64,000 nt of DNA from a bacterium (GTDB lineage Bacteria > Chloroflexota > Anaerolineae > Caldilineales > Caldilineaceae): positions 62,001 to 126,000 of the forward strand of contig WGMT01000041.1 in assembly GCA_016124945.1 (NCBI GenBank), given 5' to 3'. Positions 11,855 to 19,470 of the stretch are shown here, in pieces (the stretch's first letter is position 1; each line of letters starts with the position of its first letter). The notes under the pieces were generated by a model that was not told where the DNA came from, ran no database searches, and saw nothing but the letters and a program-made list of their open reading frames with translations. The position numbers were made by a program, and so were the translations under genes.

Positions 11855-12943
11855 ATGTTCTACTTCCTTCTCCTCCTCACCGCCTTCGTCCTCTCCTTCG
11901 CGTTGACGCCGTTAAGCATGCGATTGGGCGTTCGCCTCGGTCTGGTTGATCGGCCCGGCGGACGGCGCAAGCACCGTGGCATCATTGCGCGCACTGGGGG
12001 CGTGGCGCTCTATGCCGCCTTTGTGATCACCGTGCTGTTGACGCTGGCGCTGCCGCGGCTCTTGCCGCCCGATCTGGCTGCGGCCTGGTTACCGCCGCGC
12101 AACGATCCCAACGAGGTGATCCGATTGGTGGCGCTGCTCGTGGGGGCGACTGTTTGTGTGGCGGGCGGCCTGCTCGACGACCGCTACCAATTTTCGGCGT
12201 TGCCGCAGTATGGCGTTCAGCTTGTTGCTGCGCTGATCGCCATTGTCGGGCTGATTTTTATTAAGCACGTCAACAACCCGTTCGGCGACGGTTTTCTCTT
12301 CGACGCCGTGGACGGCTTCCCCTGGTGGATTGTGTGGCCGTTGACGGTTTTCTGGTTCATGGGCATGATGAACACCGTCAATTGGCTGGATGGGCTGAGC
12401 GGGTTGGTGGTGGGGGTGACTGCGATTTTGTGCGCAATCCTGGCATTGCACATGATCTTCGCCGTGGACCCGCCGCAGTTGAGCGTGGCCATGCTGCCGG
12501 TGATCCTCTTGGGCGTGGCGTTGGGCTTTTTGCCCTTCAACTTTGCACCGGCGCGGGTCTTCATGGGCAGCAGCGGTAGCTATTTTCTCGGTTTTGCACT
12601 GGCGGCGCTGGGGATCATCGGTGGGGCGCGGCTGGCAACGGTGTTGTTGGTGGTGGGGTTGCCCGTCCTCGATGTAGCGTGGCTGATCCTACGACGTTGG
12701 CGGCGCGGCCTGTCGCCGGGCCAGGGGGGACGTGATCACCTGCACCTGCGTCTGCTTGATCTGGGGCTACGCGAGCGGACAATCGTGATCGGCTATTGGC
12801 TCTTTTGCGCCCTTTTCGGCGGCCTCACCCTGCTCCTCGAAGACCGCATCTACAAACTGGTGGCGTTGATCAGCCTGGGCGTGCTGGCCTTGGGTGTGCT
12901 GATCTGGGCCGACCGTGCTCCGCTGCCCGAAGAGCAGCCTTAG
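11855..12943 (+). CDS. Undecaprenyl-phosphate sugar-1-phosphate transferase (WecA/TagO type)
   Basis: A polytopic enzyme (about 362 residues, around ten hydrophobic segments) that transfers a sugar-1-phosphate, usually GlcNAc-1-P, from UDP-sugar to undecaprenyl phosphate, starting lipid-linked glycan synthesis. Signature sites: LGLVDRPGGRRKHRG (N-terminal loop), GGLLDDRY (Asp-Asp), NTVNWLDGLSGL (Asn/Asp motif) and GRDHLHLRLLDLG (His motif). MraY is less likely given the NWLDG and HLHLRL forms. The frame is open from an ATG at 11804, but that segment lies in an inverted repeat; the ATG at 11855 gives a normal family N-terminus. It could prime the surface glycan of the locus beginning at 31,252. 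Confidence 0.88.
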   Translation: MFYFLLLLTAFVLSFALTPLSMRLGVRLGLVDRPGGRRKHRGIIARTGGVALYAAFVITVLLTLALPRLLPPDLAAAWLPPRNDPNEVIRLVALLVGATVCVAGGLLDDRYQFSALPQYGVQLVAALIAIVGLIFIKHVNNPFGDGFLFDAVDGFPWWIVWPLTVFWFMGMMNTVNWLDGLSGLVVGVTAILCAILALHMIFAVDPPQLSVAMLPVILLGVALGFLPFNFAPARVFMGSSGSYFLGFALAALGIIGGARLATVLLVVGLPVLDVAWLILRRWRRGLSPGQGGRDHLHLRLLDLGLRERTIVIGYWLFCALFGGLTLLLEDRIYKLVALISLGVLALGVLIWADRAPLPEEQP

Positions 12944-12982
12944 TGGTACGCTCGCTAAGCTTCTATGCGTGGAATTCCATGT

Positions 12983-13049
12983 AGGATGGGTTACGACTGC
13001 ATAACGTAGACTGGTCGCCCCGCCAACTTGGGCGGTCGTAACCCATCCT
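12983..13049. repeat. Inverted repeat of the AGGATGGGTTACGAC type
   Basis: A perfect 15-bp inverted repeat (12983-12997 with 13035-13049) around a 37-base interior, in the 127-base gap between the wecA-type gene and tsaD. It may end the upstream transcript, but no T-run follows. Confidence 0.7.
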
Positions 13050-13070
13050 GCGAACTCAGGACATCAACTT

Positions 13071-14120
13071 ATGACGCTGATTCTTGCCATTGAAACCAGT
13101 TGCGACGAAACCGCCGCCGCCGTCGTGGAAAGTGGACGCACGCTGCGCAGCAACGTCGTTGCCACTCAGATCGAGCTACATCGGCGCTTCGGTGGTGTCT
13201 TCCCCGAAGTGGCCAGTCGGCAGCACGTTCTTGCGATCCAGGCGGTGATCCGCGATGCGTTGCAACAAGCAGACATCGACGATGTGCGTGCGCTCGATGC
13301 GCTGGCCGTCACCCAGGGGCCGGGGCTGGCAGGGAGCCTGCTGGTGGGGGTCAACGCCGCCAAGGGGCTGGCCTTTGCTGCCGGTCGCCCGCTCGTTCCC
13401 ATCAACCACCTCGAAGGACACATCTACAGCAATTGGATCGACCTGCCCGACCGTCCCGGCGCGCGCGACGACTTCCCTGTGTTGGTGCTGATTGTGTCGG
13501 GTGGCCACACCGAGTTGATCCTCATGGCTGGGCATGGGCAGTACCGTCTGCTCGGCAGCACGCTGGACGACGCCGCAGGTGAAGCGTTCGACAAGGTTGC
13601 CCGTCTCATCGGCCTGGGCTATCCCGGCGGCCCGGCGATCCAGGAGGCCGCCGCCGCAGGGGACGCTCTGCGCTATCCTCTGCCGCGCCCGCTCATGCAC
13701 AATGAGGAGCACCGCTTCAACTTTAGCTTTTCGGGGCTGAAGACGGCTGTCCTCAACTTGACGCGTCAATTGGAAAGGGGGGGCGTCGAGCCGACGGATC
13801 CGTCCACCGCGGCGGACATAGCCGCCTCTTTCCAATCTGCTGCGGTGGACGTGCTGGTGGAGAAGTGCGCCGACGCTGCCAAACACTACGGCGTGCGCCA
13901 GGTCTGTATCTGTGGTGGGGTAAGCGCCAACCGCGGCCTACGCCTCGCCGCTCAGGAGCGTTTTGCCGCAATGCAGATCCCATTGCACATCCCCCCGCTC
14001 TTCCTCTGCACCGACAACGCCGCCATGATCGCCGCCGCCGCATTTTTCCGAGCACAGGGCAGCCCTTTCATCGCAGATTCTGGGCTGGAGATGGATGTTT
14101 TCGCCACGTTGCCGCTCTGA
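13071..14120 (+). CDS. tsaD: tRNA N6-threonylcarbamoyladenosine transferase TsaD
   Basis: Transfers the threonylcarbamoyl group to A37 of ANN-decoding tRNAs together with TsaB and TsaE (and TsaC for the donor); neither partner is nearby. The 349 residues show the ASKHA-fold signatures in order: LAIETSCDETAAAVV at the N-terminus, GGVFPEVASRQHV, the metal-binding NHLEGH, VSGGHTEL, FSFSGLKTAV, CGGVSANRGLR and the C-terminal TDNAAMIA with the last metal-ligand Asp. The length is normal for the bacterial family. It is transcribed toward the AI-2E gene and separated from it by a long perfect hairpin. Confidence 0.97.
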   Translation: MTLILAIETSCDETAAAVVESGRTLRSNVVATQIELHRRFGGVFPEVASRQHVLAIQAVIRDALQQADIDDVRALDALAVTQGPGLAGSLLVGVNAAKGLAFAAGRPLVPINHLEGHIYSNWIDLPDRPGARDDFPVLVLIVSGGHTELILMAGHGQYRLLGSTLDDAAGEAFDKVARLIGLGYPGGPAIQEAAAAGDALRYPLPRPLMHNEEHRFNFSFSGLKTAVLNLTRQLERGGVEPTDPSTAADIAASFQSAAVDVLVEKCADAAKHYGVRQVCICGGVSANRGLRLAAQERFAAMQIPLHIPPLFLCTDNAAMIAAAAFFRAQGSPFIADSGLEMDVFATLPL

Positions 14121-14206
14121 AATGAATAATGAATAAAGAATGTGTAGAGCGCCGGTTCCCTTCAATGGGGATCGGCGCTCTACACATTCTTTATTCATTA
14201 TTCATT
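14121..14206. terminator. 34-bp perfect inverted repeat between convergent genes (heptamer STRR)
   Basis: Arms 14121-14154 and 14173-14206 are perfectly complementary over 34 bases with an 18-base loop. The outer part of the arm is heptamers AATGAAT, AATGAAT, AAAGAAT; the inner part is GC-rich (TGTAGAGCGCCG). It begins directly at the tsaD stop and ends next to the AI-2E stop (14211). On the plus strand the hairpin descends into TTTTC, so it probably terminates transcription in both directions. Confidence 0.8.
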
Positions 14207-14210
14207 TTCT

Positions 14211-15686
14211 TCACTGCGTAGCGGTAGATCCGAACTCACTCCCTGTTGCCGCGGGGCTACTTTGTTGCTCCACTTCTGCCTTTGCTACTTCTGCCTTTGC
14301 TACTTCTGCCTTTTCCTCTTCGGGGATGACCACGCGGCGGTAGACGTAAGCATGCGGCTTGCGTCCGACAACCTTCGCGCGCGCCCGAATGGGATCGTAG
14401 TCGAGCAGTTTGGCGTGGACATAGCGACCGACCACACGTCCGCTGGCAATCACCGGCGCAGCCAATAAGGCGCCCAAAATGCCAGCCATACTCGCCCCCA
14501 CCACAACACCGCACAAGACCACAATCGGATGCAGGTTGACGCTGTCTCCGATGATGCGCGGCACCAATAGTTGGTTTTCAAGCTGTTGGATCACGAAGTA
14601 GACGCCCACAATCAGCAGTGCAAATTGCAGATTGCCGATTTCGAGCAGATCGCTTCCTTGTATCAGGGCGACGATCACCGCCGGGATCATGGCGAGCACT
14701 GGCCCAATGTTGGGGATCACTTCCAGCGCGCCTGCAATGATCCCCAGGATCAGCGCGCCTGGCATGCCAAGCAGCCACAGCGTCCCACCTGTGACGACAC
14801 CGATTATCAATGAAAGCAACAACTGTCCACGGAAGAACGCCTGCCAGATGTTCCCCATCTCGCGGATAATCTCTGCTGCTTCTGAATGGTACGATTCGGG
14901 GAAGAGCCCCTCAACGTAGCGACGGATCTGAGGCGCGTCCTTGGTCATGTAAAGACTTAAGAAAAAGAGGAAGAGCAGGAAGAGGAAAAGATTAAAGATT
15001 CCGCCCACCAGCGTAAAGCCCAGCAGCGCTGTACCGCCAACCAGATTGGTGGCGGTGCTGATCAGTCGGTTGAAATATTCGAGCAGATCGCGTGCGCTGG
15101 GGAGCACCTGAAAGGCCAGTTCACCGTTGACGGTTGCCTGAAGCTGGCTCACGATCCCTTCGATGTTAAAGGGAAAGCCCATAATCGTGATTCCGTTGGG
15201 CAGGTTGTTCACCCAACTTTGCAGCGCAATCGCCAAAGTTTGTGTGGTGCGCGGCACGTCCACCACAAGTAGATCGGTCAACTGATCGAGCAAGAGCGGC
15301 ACCAACAGGATCGGCGAGACGATGATCACCACCAGCAACATCAGGTAGATCACCACGGTGCTTAGCCCGCGTGGCACGCGGATACGCTCCAGCAGGTCGA
15401 CGATAGGGCTGATCAAGTACGAAACAATGAAGGCCAACACCAGCACTGTCAGCACAGGACGGCTTACCCAGAAAATAAGCGCGCCCACCACCAACAACAC
15501 GACCACCGCCGTGCGTTTGGTGGCGTGATCCCATGCCGTGCTTTCACTGATCGGCGTCACCTGAATCGGCACGGGTGAATTGGGATCGGGTAATGCCGGC
15601 TGTGTCTTCGCCGGCACAGATATTTCAGTAGATGATTCTATTGGCGTCTCTGCCGGAGAGTTCGGGAGTTGTGTAGATTCGCTCAT
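14211..15686 (-). CDS. AI-2E family membrane transporter
   Basis: A 491-residue polytopic protein of the AI-2E exporter / YdiK-PerM family. An N-terminal Pro/Thr/Glu-rich cytoplasmic stretch (about 1-50) precedes hydrophobic pairs, a central amphipathic region (about 130-220) and a C-terminal membrane half with ALEVIPNIGPVLAMIPA and the family's PRIIGDSVNLHPIVVL. Members move varied small molecules, so the substrate is not predictable. The ATG at 15686 is chosen because longer forms run through an STRR repeat. The C-terminal tail carries tandem KAEVA pentapeptides. Confidence 0.85.
   Translation of the reverse strand: MSESTQLPNSPAETPIESSTEISVPAKTQPALPDPNSPVPIQVTPISESTAWDHATKRTAVVVLLVVGALIFWVSRPVLTVLVLAFIVSYLISPIVDLLERIRVPRGLSTVVIYLMLLVVIIVSPILLVPLLLDQLTDLLVVDVPRTTQTLAIALQSWVNNLPNGITIMGFPFNIEGIVSQLQATVNGELAFQVLPSARDLLEYFNRLISTATNLVGGTALLGFTLVGGIFNLFLFLLFLFFLSLYMTKDAPQIRRYVEGLFPESYHSEAAEIIREMGNIWQAFFRGQLLLSLIIGVVTGGTLWLLGMPGALILGIIAGALEVIPNIGPVLAMIPAVIVALIQGSDLLEIGNLQFALLIVGVYFVIQQLENQLLVPRIIGDSVNLHPIVVLCGVVVGASMAGILGALLAAPVIASGRVVGRYVHAKLLDYDPIRARAKVVGRKPHAYVYRRVVIPEEEKAEVAKAEVAKAEVEQQSSPAATGSEFGSTATQ
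14272..14316 (-). repeat. In-frame 15-bp coding repeat (KAEVA)
   Basis: On the plus strand ACTTCTGCCTTTGCT occurs at 14272-14286 and 14287-14301, followed by a partial third copy. It encodes the KAEVAKAEVAKAEV tail of the AI-2E protein. Confidence 0.8.
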
Positions 15687-15728
15687 ATTAAACAGAAACA
15701 CTTCCGCTCTAAGGAAGTCGCGGGGAGG

Positions 15729-15817
15729 AAGGTGATTGGTGACTGGGGATAGGTGATTGGGACAGCGTCGCCCCAATCACCTATCCCCAGTCACCTATCC
15801 CCAGTCACCAATCACCT
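15729..15817. repeat. Heptamer STRR inverted repeat (GGTGATT / GGTGACT / GGGGATA)
   Basis: The left arm (about 15729-15762) reads as heptamers GGTGATT, GGTGACT, GGGGATA, GGTGATT. The right arm (about 15771-15817) is its reverse complement with one additional 14-base unit. The right arm runs over the stop codon of the nurA gene, and the element separates it from the AI-2E gene on the same strand. Confidence 0.8.
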
Positions 15818-17020
15818 TCTCACCAGCTTGCTGCGCAACTTCCGCGTCATCGACAGTTCGATCCCTTCCTTTGCAAGGAATTGCTGGAAGAGACGGTAGA
15901 AGCGTTCTCGGTCTTGCTGGGAAATCACGGCAACGGCGTCGGCGGTTTCGATGACGTAGGGGTAGCCGGTGCCGACGACACACTCGGCACGCACCCGATT
16001 GAGGACGTCGTCGACGTGGCCCTGTTCGTAGATCCAGCGTGGCAGTTCTACGCGAGCGGGCGGCCGATCCGTCACCAGATTGACGTAGGTGAAGCAGATC
16101 TCCCGGTAAAAATTAGCGTTGCCTTTGGTGCTCAATTGATCAGAGCGGGCGCAGATGAAGAGCGGGCTACGCTCTCCCCAATGGGTCAGCACCGGTTCAA
16201 GCAGACGGGCATCGCTGCTTTGATGAATGACGCCGCCAAAGAGGTTGTTGAGCAAGGTGACCAGATCCTGGCTGTAGGCGCTGTCTACGAAGCCGACCAG
16301 GGGCACTTCGGTGCGCTGTGAGCAGGCCAGCAATTTTTCCACCGCCCGCAGGTAAGGACGCGCCCGTTCCGGCCGCAGTTGGCCGGCGAACGAAATGGCA
16401 AACGAGCCATCAAAGAAGCAGAGTGGCCGGGTTTCGTAGGGGCGATCTGCATAGGATTCCATCAACTCACACAGCTTTTCGCACTCACGCACAAAACGCA
16501 TCTGGTTGACACGCCAATTCGGAAAGTCTCCATCGCCGGGATCGTCTTCTTCGCCCAGTTCAGCGGGTGGCAACACCTCGAAAGAAACGTCTTTGATGTA
16601 GGTCTGTGTTCCATTTTCTTGAGCAGTGAGGTGTTCGTTGACAAACCAGCCGATCTGCACAGCACCCACCGGCACAGAATAATCTTTAGTGGGGGTGATC
16701 TGGCTACCGTCTACGGCCAGCGAGGGCCGCTTGTAGAGGACGGAAAGTGCCCATGTGCGTGCGTCGCGGTGATTTTGCCACTGTTCCTCAAAGCCAATAC
16801 ACATCTCCTTGGCGGCGTCGATCTCGTCTGTCGGCTCTGCGCCGGGCCATGGGTTGTCTTTTTCGGCCAGCCGGTCGGCGATCTCCTGGGCGGTCATGTG
16901 CCGGAACTGCTCGAACAGTGTCTCTGTGCGTTGTCGTTCTACACCGAGATCGGCAAAGTATCGGGTGAAACTTTCTCGCTTCTGCTCCAGTGCAGTCTGG
17001 GCGCGGGACGGGTCGAACAT
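15812..17020 (-). CDS. nurA: NurA-domain 5'-3' nuclease
   Basis: A 402-residue protein with a NurA domain, the nuclease that works with the HerA translocase in DNA end resection in archaea and some bacteria. Acidic active-site patches are visible: LAVDGSQITP (about 97-106), LCFFDGSFAISF (about 205-216) and GFVDSAYSQDL (about 252-262), plus a conserved C-terminal PRWIY. The N-terminal 80 residues are helical and charged. AAAGGA lies a few bases before the ATG at 17020. No herA gene is in the window, so a partner must be encoded elsewhere, or this protein acts alone. Confidence 0.82.
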   Translation of the reverse strand: MFDPSRAQTALEQKRESFTRYFADLGVERQRTETLFEQFRHMTAQEIADRLAEKDNPWPGAEPTDEIDAAKEMCIGFEEQWQNHRDARTWALSVLYKRPSLAVDGSQITPTKDYSVPVGAVQIGWFVNEHLTAQENGTQTYIKDVSFEVLPPAELGEEDDPGDGDFPNWRVNQMRFVRECEKLCELMESYADRPYETRPLCFFDGSFAISFAGQLRPERARPYLRAVEKLLACSQRTEVPLVGFVDSAYSQDLVTLLNNLFGGVIHQSSDARLLEPVLTHWGERSPLFICARSDQLSTKGNANFYREICFTYVNLVTDRPPARVELPRWIYEQGHVDDVLNRVRAECVVGTGYPYVIETADAVAVISQQDRERFYRLFQQFLAKEGIELSMTRKLRSKLVRR

Positions 17021-17054
17021 GGAGATCCTTTGCTGCGGGTGTTGGTCGGGACTG

Positions 17055-17162
17055 GTAATGCGTAAAACGTAATGCGTAAAACGTAATGTGTAAAACGTAA
17101 TTGGTCCAGTGTGTCTCGCTTAACAAGACTTTTTGAGTTACGCATTACGTTTTACGCATTAT
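17055..17162. repeat. Heptamer STRR inverted repeat (GTAATGC GTAAAAC family)
   Basis: Three 14-base units (17055-17068, 17069-17082, 17083-17096), each two heptamers GTAATGC + GTAAAAC, the third with one change. The reverse complement of nearly two units lies at 17137-17162. The element sits between the divergent nurA and peptidase genes. The same phrase recurs in a shorter form at 21855-21922. Confidence 0.8.
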
Positions 17163-17192
17163 AGCATAGGATCGAAACATCCGTTCCGTTCG

Positions 17193-17221
17193 TTGCCCGT
17201 CTTTTAGGTCGATGCTATACT
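17193..17221 (+). promoter_or_regulatory. Sigma70-type promoter for the M1 peptidase gene
   Basis: TTGCCC (17193-17198), a 17-base spacer and TATACT (17216-17221), with TGC directly before the -10. The start codon is 61 bases downstream at 17283. Confidence 0.6.
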
Positions 17222-17282
17222 GCTTTCATTCGTCTTCGGGCTTGTTCTTTCCGCGATGCAAGCAGTATGGTAACTAGAGATT

Positions 17283-18863
17283 ATGTCAACTTCTACCACG
17301 CCGCCGGGCATACAATTGCAGATGCGTCGAATCTTTGTCATCGTTGGTTTGGTGGTGATGTTGGTTGTCGTTTTGCTGGCGGCGCTGTTGTGGAATCGTC
17401 CTGATGCGGCGGCGGTGGACACATTGGCCCGTTATCGCGCCGCCCTCAAAGAGGACGCACAACCGCTGTTGGATGGGCTAGGCAATGTGCCCCGCTACGA
17501 GATCAGCGTCGACCTCAACCAAGAACTCGACCAATTGACTGGGACAGCACAGATCTTTGTCCCCAACAACAGCCCTGATCCGTGGACCTTTCTGATCTTC
17601 CGCCTTTATCCTGGCCTGGAGCAGTATGGCGGTCTGCTCAGCATCCAGAGTGCAGCCGTCAATGGACGCACCGCCACCTTTTCGTATCAAGAAGGCATCA
17701 CCGCCCTGCGTGTAGACCTGCCTGTGGCGTTGCTTTCGGGGCAGTCGGTGAATGTCTACCTGGCGTGGACACTCGATATTCCCCAGTGGGCAACCGACAG
17801 TGTCCCGGCCTATCGTCTTTTTGGGCGCAGCCAGGAGATGGTGAGCCTTCCCCTCTTTTACCCGTCCCTCGCCGTCTACGAACCGGGGCCGACGGTGGCG
17901 ACGGGGCGGTGGTGGCTCGAAAAAGGCACCTCGCGCGGTGACGCTGCATTCAACGTCACCTCGCTGTTCGTGGTCACGGCGACGCTGCCCTCCGATCAGG
18001 TGCCGGTGAGCAGCGGCACGTTGATCACAGACACAGTGCTTCCGCCCAATCAGCATCAATATGTGTGGACAACCGGCCCGGCGCGTGAATTTTTGCTCCA
18101 CACCAGCAACCGTTTTCAACATACATCGGTTGAAGCCTACGGCACCGTTGTCACCAGCTATTGGTTGCCCGAATACGAAGCGGCAGGGCGGGCAGCGTTA
18201 CAGCATACAGCCGCGTCACTGCGTATCTTCAGCGACCGTTTCGGCCCTTACCCCTACCGCGATCTGCGGGTGGCAATTGCGCCGTTGAGCTTCCGCGGCA
18301 TGGAATATCCACAGGCGCTGCTGCTGGGCGTGCAACTTTATGATCAATACCGCAACGAGTTGGAGATCCGCGCTGTCCACGAAGTGGCCCATCAGTGGTG
18401 GTATCAGCTTGTGCACAATGATCCGGTCAATTTACCGTGGATGGATGAAGGGCTGGCCGAGTATTCCAGCAAGATCTACTACGAAGCCATGCGCGGCCAG
18501 GAATCAGCCAATATTTTGCAGGCGCAGCGCTGGCAGGCAGTGATCGACGGCCTCGTCGGCCGTGGCCAGGACGCGCCACTCAATCAGCCTGTCATGGCAT
18601 ACGCCGACGGACGTGTCTACGAATCGGTGGTCTATGGCAAAGGCGCGCTTTTCTTCGATGCCGTGCGCCAAAGCCTGGGTGAACGCACCTTCGAAGAATT
18701 CCTGCGCGCCTACGTTGAGGAATATACCTTCGACATCGTTACCCCACCCGACTTGCACAACGTTCTGCACCGCTTCAACCCTCAGGTGGCAGACAGCCTC
18801 TACCGCACATGGATCGGCGAACCGCCTGCTGTGGACGACGGCACACCGACCACGGAGGAGTGA
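17283..18863 (+). CDS. M1-family zinc metallopeptidase, membrane anchored
   Basis: A 526-residue gluzincin with one N-terminal membrane segment (about residues 14-37), so the catalytic part should face outside. The zinc site is HEVAHQWW (His366, Glu367, His370) and the third ligand is the Glu of WMDEGLAEY 18 residues later (Glu389), the classical M1 spacing. The substrate-binding motif usually seen as GxMEN appears as RGMEYPQ, with Tyr for Asn. The N-terminal beta-rich domain (about 70-270) matches the M1 family; the C-terminal helical domain is short. It probably trims peptides at the cell surface. It has its own promoter and is followed by a repeat element. Confidence 0.88.
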   Translation: MSTSTTPPGIQLQMRRIFVIVGLVVMLVVVLLAALLWNRPDAAAVDTLARYRAALKEDAQPLLDGLGNVPRYEISVDLNQELDQLTGTAQIFVPNNSPDPWTFLIFRLYPGLEQYGGLLSIQSAAVNGRTATFSYQEGITALRVDLPVALLSGQSVNVYLAWTLDIPQWATDSVPAYRLFGRSQEMVSLPLFYPSLAVYEPGPTVATGRWWLEKGTSRGDAAFNVTSLFVVTATLPSDQVPVSSGTLITDTVLPPNQHQYVWTTGPAREFLLHTSNRFQHTSVEAYGTVVTSYWLPEYEAAGRAALQHTAASLRIFSDRFGPYPYRDLRVAIAPLSFRGMEYPQALLLGVQLYDQYRNELEIRAVHEVAHQWWYQLVHNDPVNLPWMDEGLAEYSSKIYYEAMRGQESANILQAQRWQAVIDGLVGRGQDAPLNQPVMAYADGRVYESVVYGKGALFFDAVRQSLGERTFEEFLRAYVEEYTFDIVTPPDLHNVLHRFNPQVADSLYRTWIGEPPAVDDGTPTTEE

Positions 18864-19072
18864 GGAATATTCACCGCAAAGACGCAAAGGACGCAGAGAA
18901 GAGAAGCAGAGAAGAGAAGCAGAGCCATAGGGTACACGGATTTCAGGGATTTTCAGGAGGCGGAGATAGAACGTGGATTTGCCGGATCAGAGGCCAATTC
19001 TCTATCAATCCGTTTTGATCCGCTCAATCCGCCCAATCCGCGTTCTATCTCCGCCACTTTTGCCCTTTGCCT
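18864..19072. repeat. Composite intergenic repeat: direct repeats plus STRR dyad
   Basis: Begins with CACCGCAAAGACGCAAAGGA, then a tandem 13-mer AGAGAAGAGAAGC. A perfect 15-bp dyad follows: GGCGGAGATAGAACG (18959-18973) with its complement at 19041-19055. Its inner part carries the GCGGATTGGGCGGATT phrase (in complement) shared with 10275-10368. No gene is present in this gap between the peptidase and fluC. Confidence 0.75.
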
Positions 19073-19094
19073 TTTGCCTTTCTGGAGTTCTCCT

Positions 19095-19469
19095 TTGGAC
19101 CGCATCCTTTTGATCTCTCTTGGCGCGGCGGTGGGCGCCAATGCCCGTTACTGGATCGGCGTGTGGGCGCTGCAATCCATCAGCCCGCGCTTTCCGTACG
19201 GCACGCTCTTCGTCAACGTGACCGGCAGCCTCATCCTCGGTTTTCTGGTGGCGCTGGCCGCGGACAAACTCCTGCCCGAACCGTGGCGTCTGCTGCTGGC
19301 CGTAGGCTTTTGCGGCTCATATACCACCTTTTCTAGCTATGCCGTAGAAAGCGTGGATCTCTTCCGCGGCGGCGTGCCCTGGCTGACCTGGCTTAACATC
19401 ATCGGCAACAATCTGCTGGCGCTGCTCGCCGTCTTGGGCGGGATCTGGCTGGCGCGGGTGCTACGCTGA
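19095..19469 (+). CDS. crcB: Fluoride channel FluC/CrcB
   Basis: A 124-residue, four-helix membrane protein that works as a dual-topology dimer exporting fluoride. Signature residues: GANARYW near the N-terminus, GTLFVNVTGSLILGFL (pore Asn) and GFCGSYTTFSSYAVES (the TTFS / Phe-box helix break). TTG at 19095 is taken as start because GGAG lies eight bases upstream; an ATG at 19074 lies inside the repeat-flanked leader. No fluoride riboswitch was recognised upstream. The helicase start at 19471 lies one base past the stop, so the two are probably co-translated, an odd pairing of functions. Confidence 0.92.
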   Translation: MDRILLISLGAAVGANARYWIGVWALQSISPRFPYGTLFVNVTGSLILGFLVALAADKLLPEPWRLLLAVGFCGSYTTFSSYAVESVDLFRGGVPWLTWLNIIGNNLLALLAVLGGIWLARVLR

Positions 19470-19470
19470 G

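Noticed and set aside
17055..17162. CRISPR-like array (regular repeats GTAATGCGTAAAAC)
   Set aside because: Units are contiguous 14-mers with no unique spacers, and the other arm is an inverted copy; it is a tandem-repeat dyad, and no cas gene is present.
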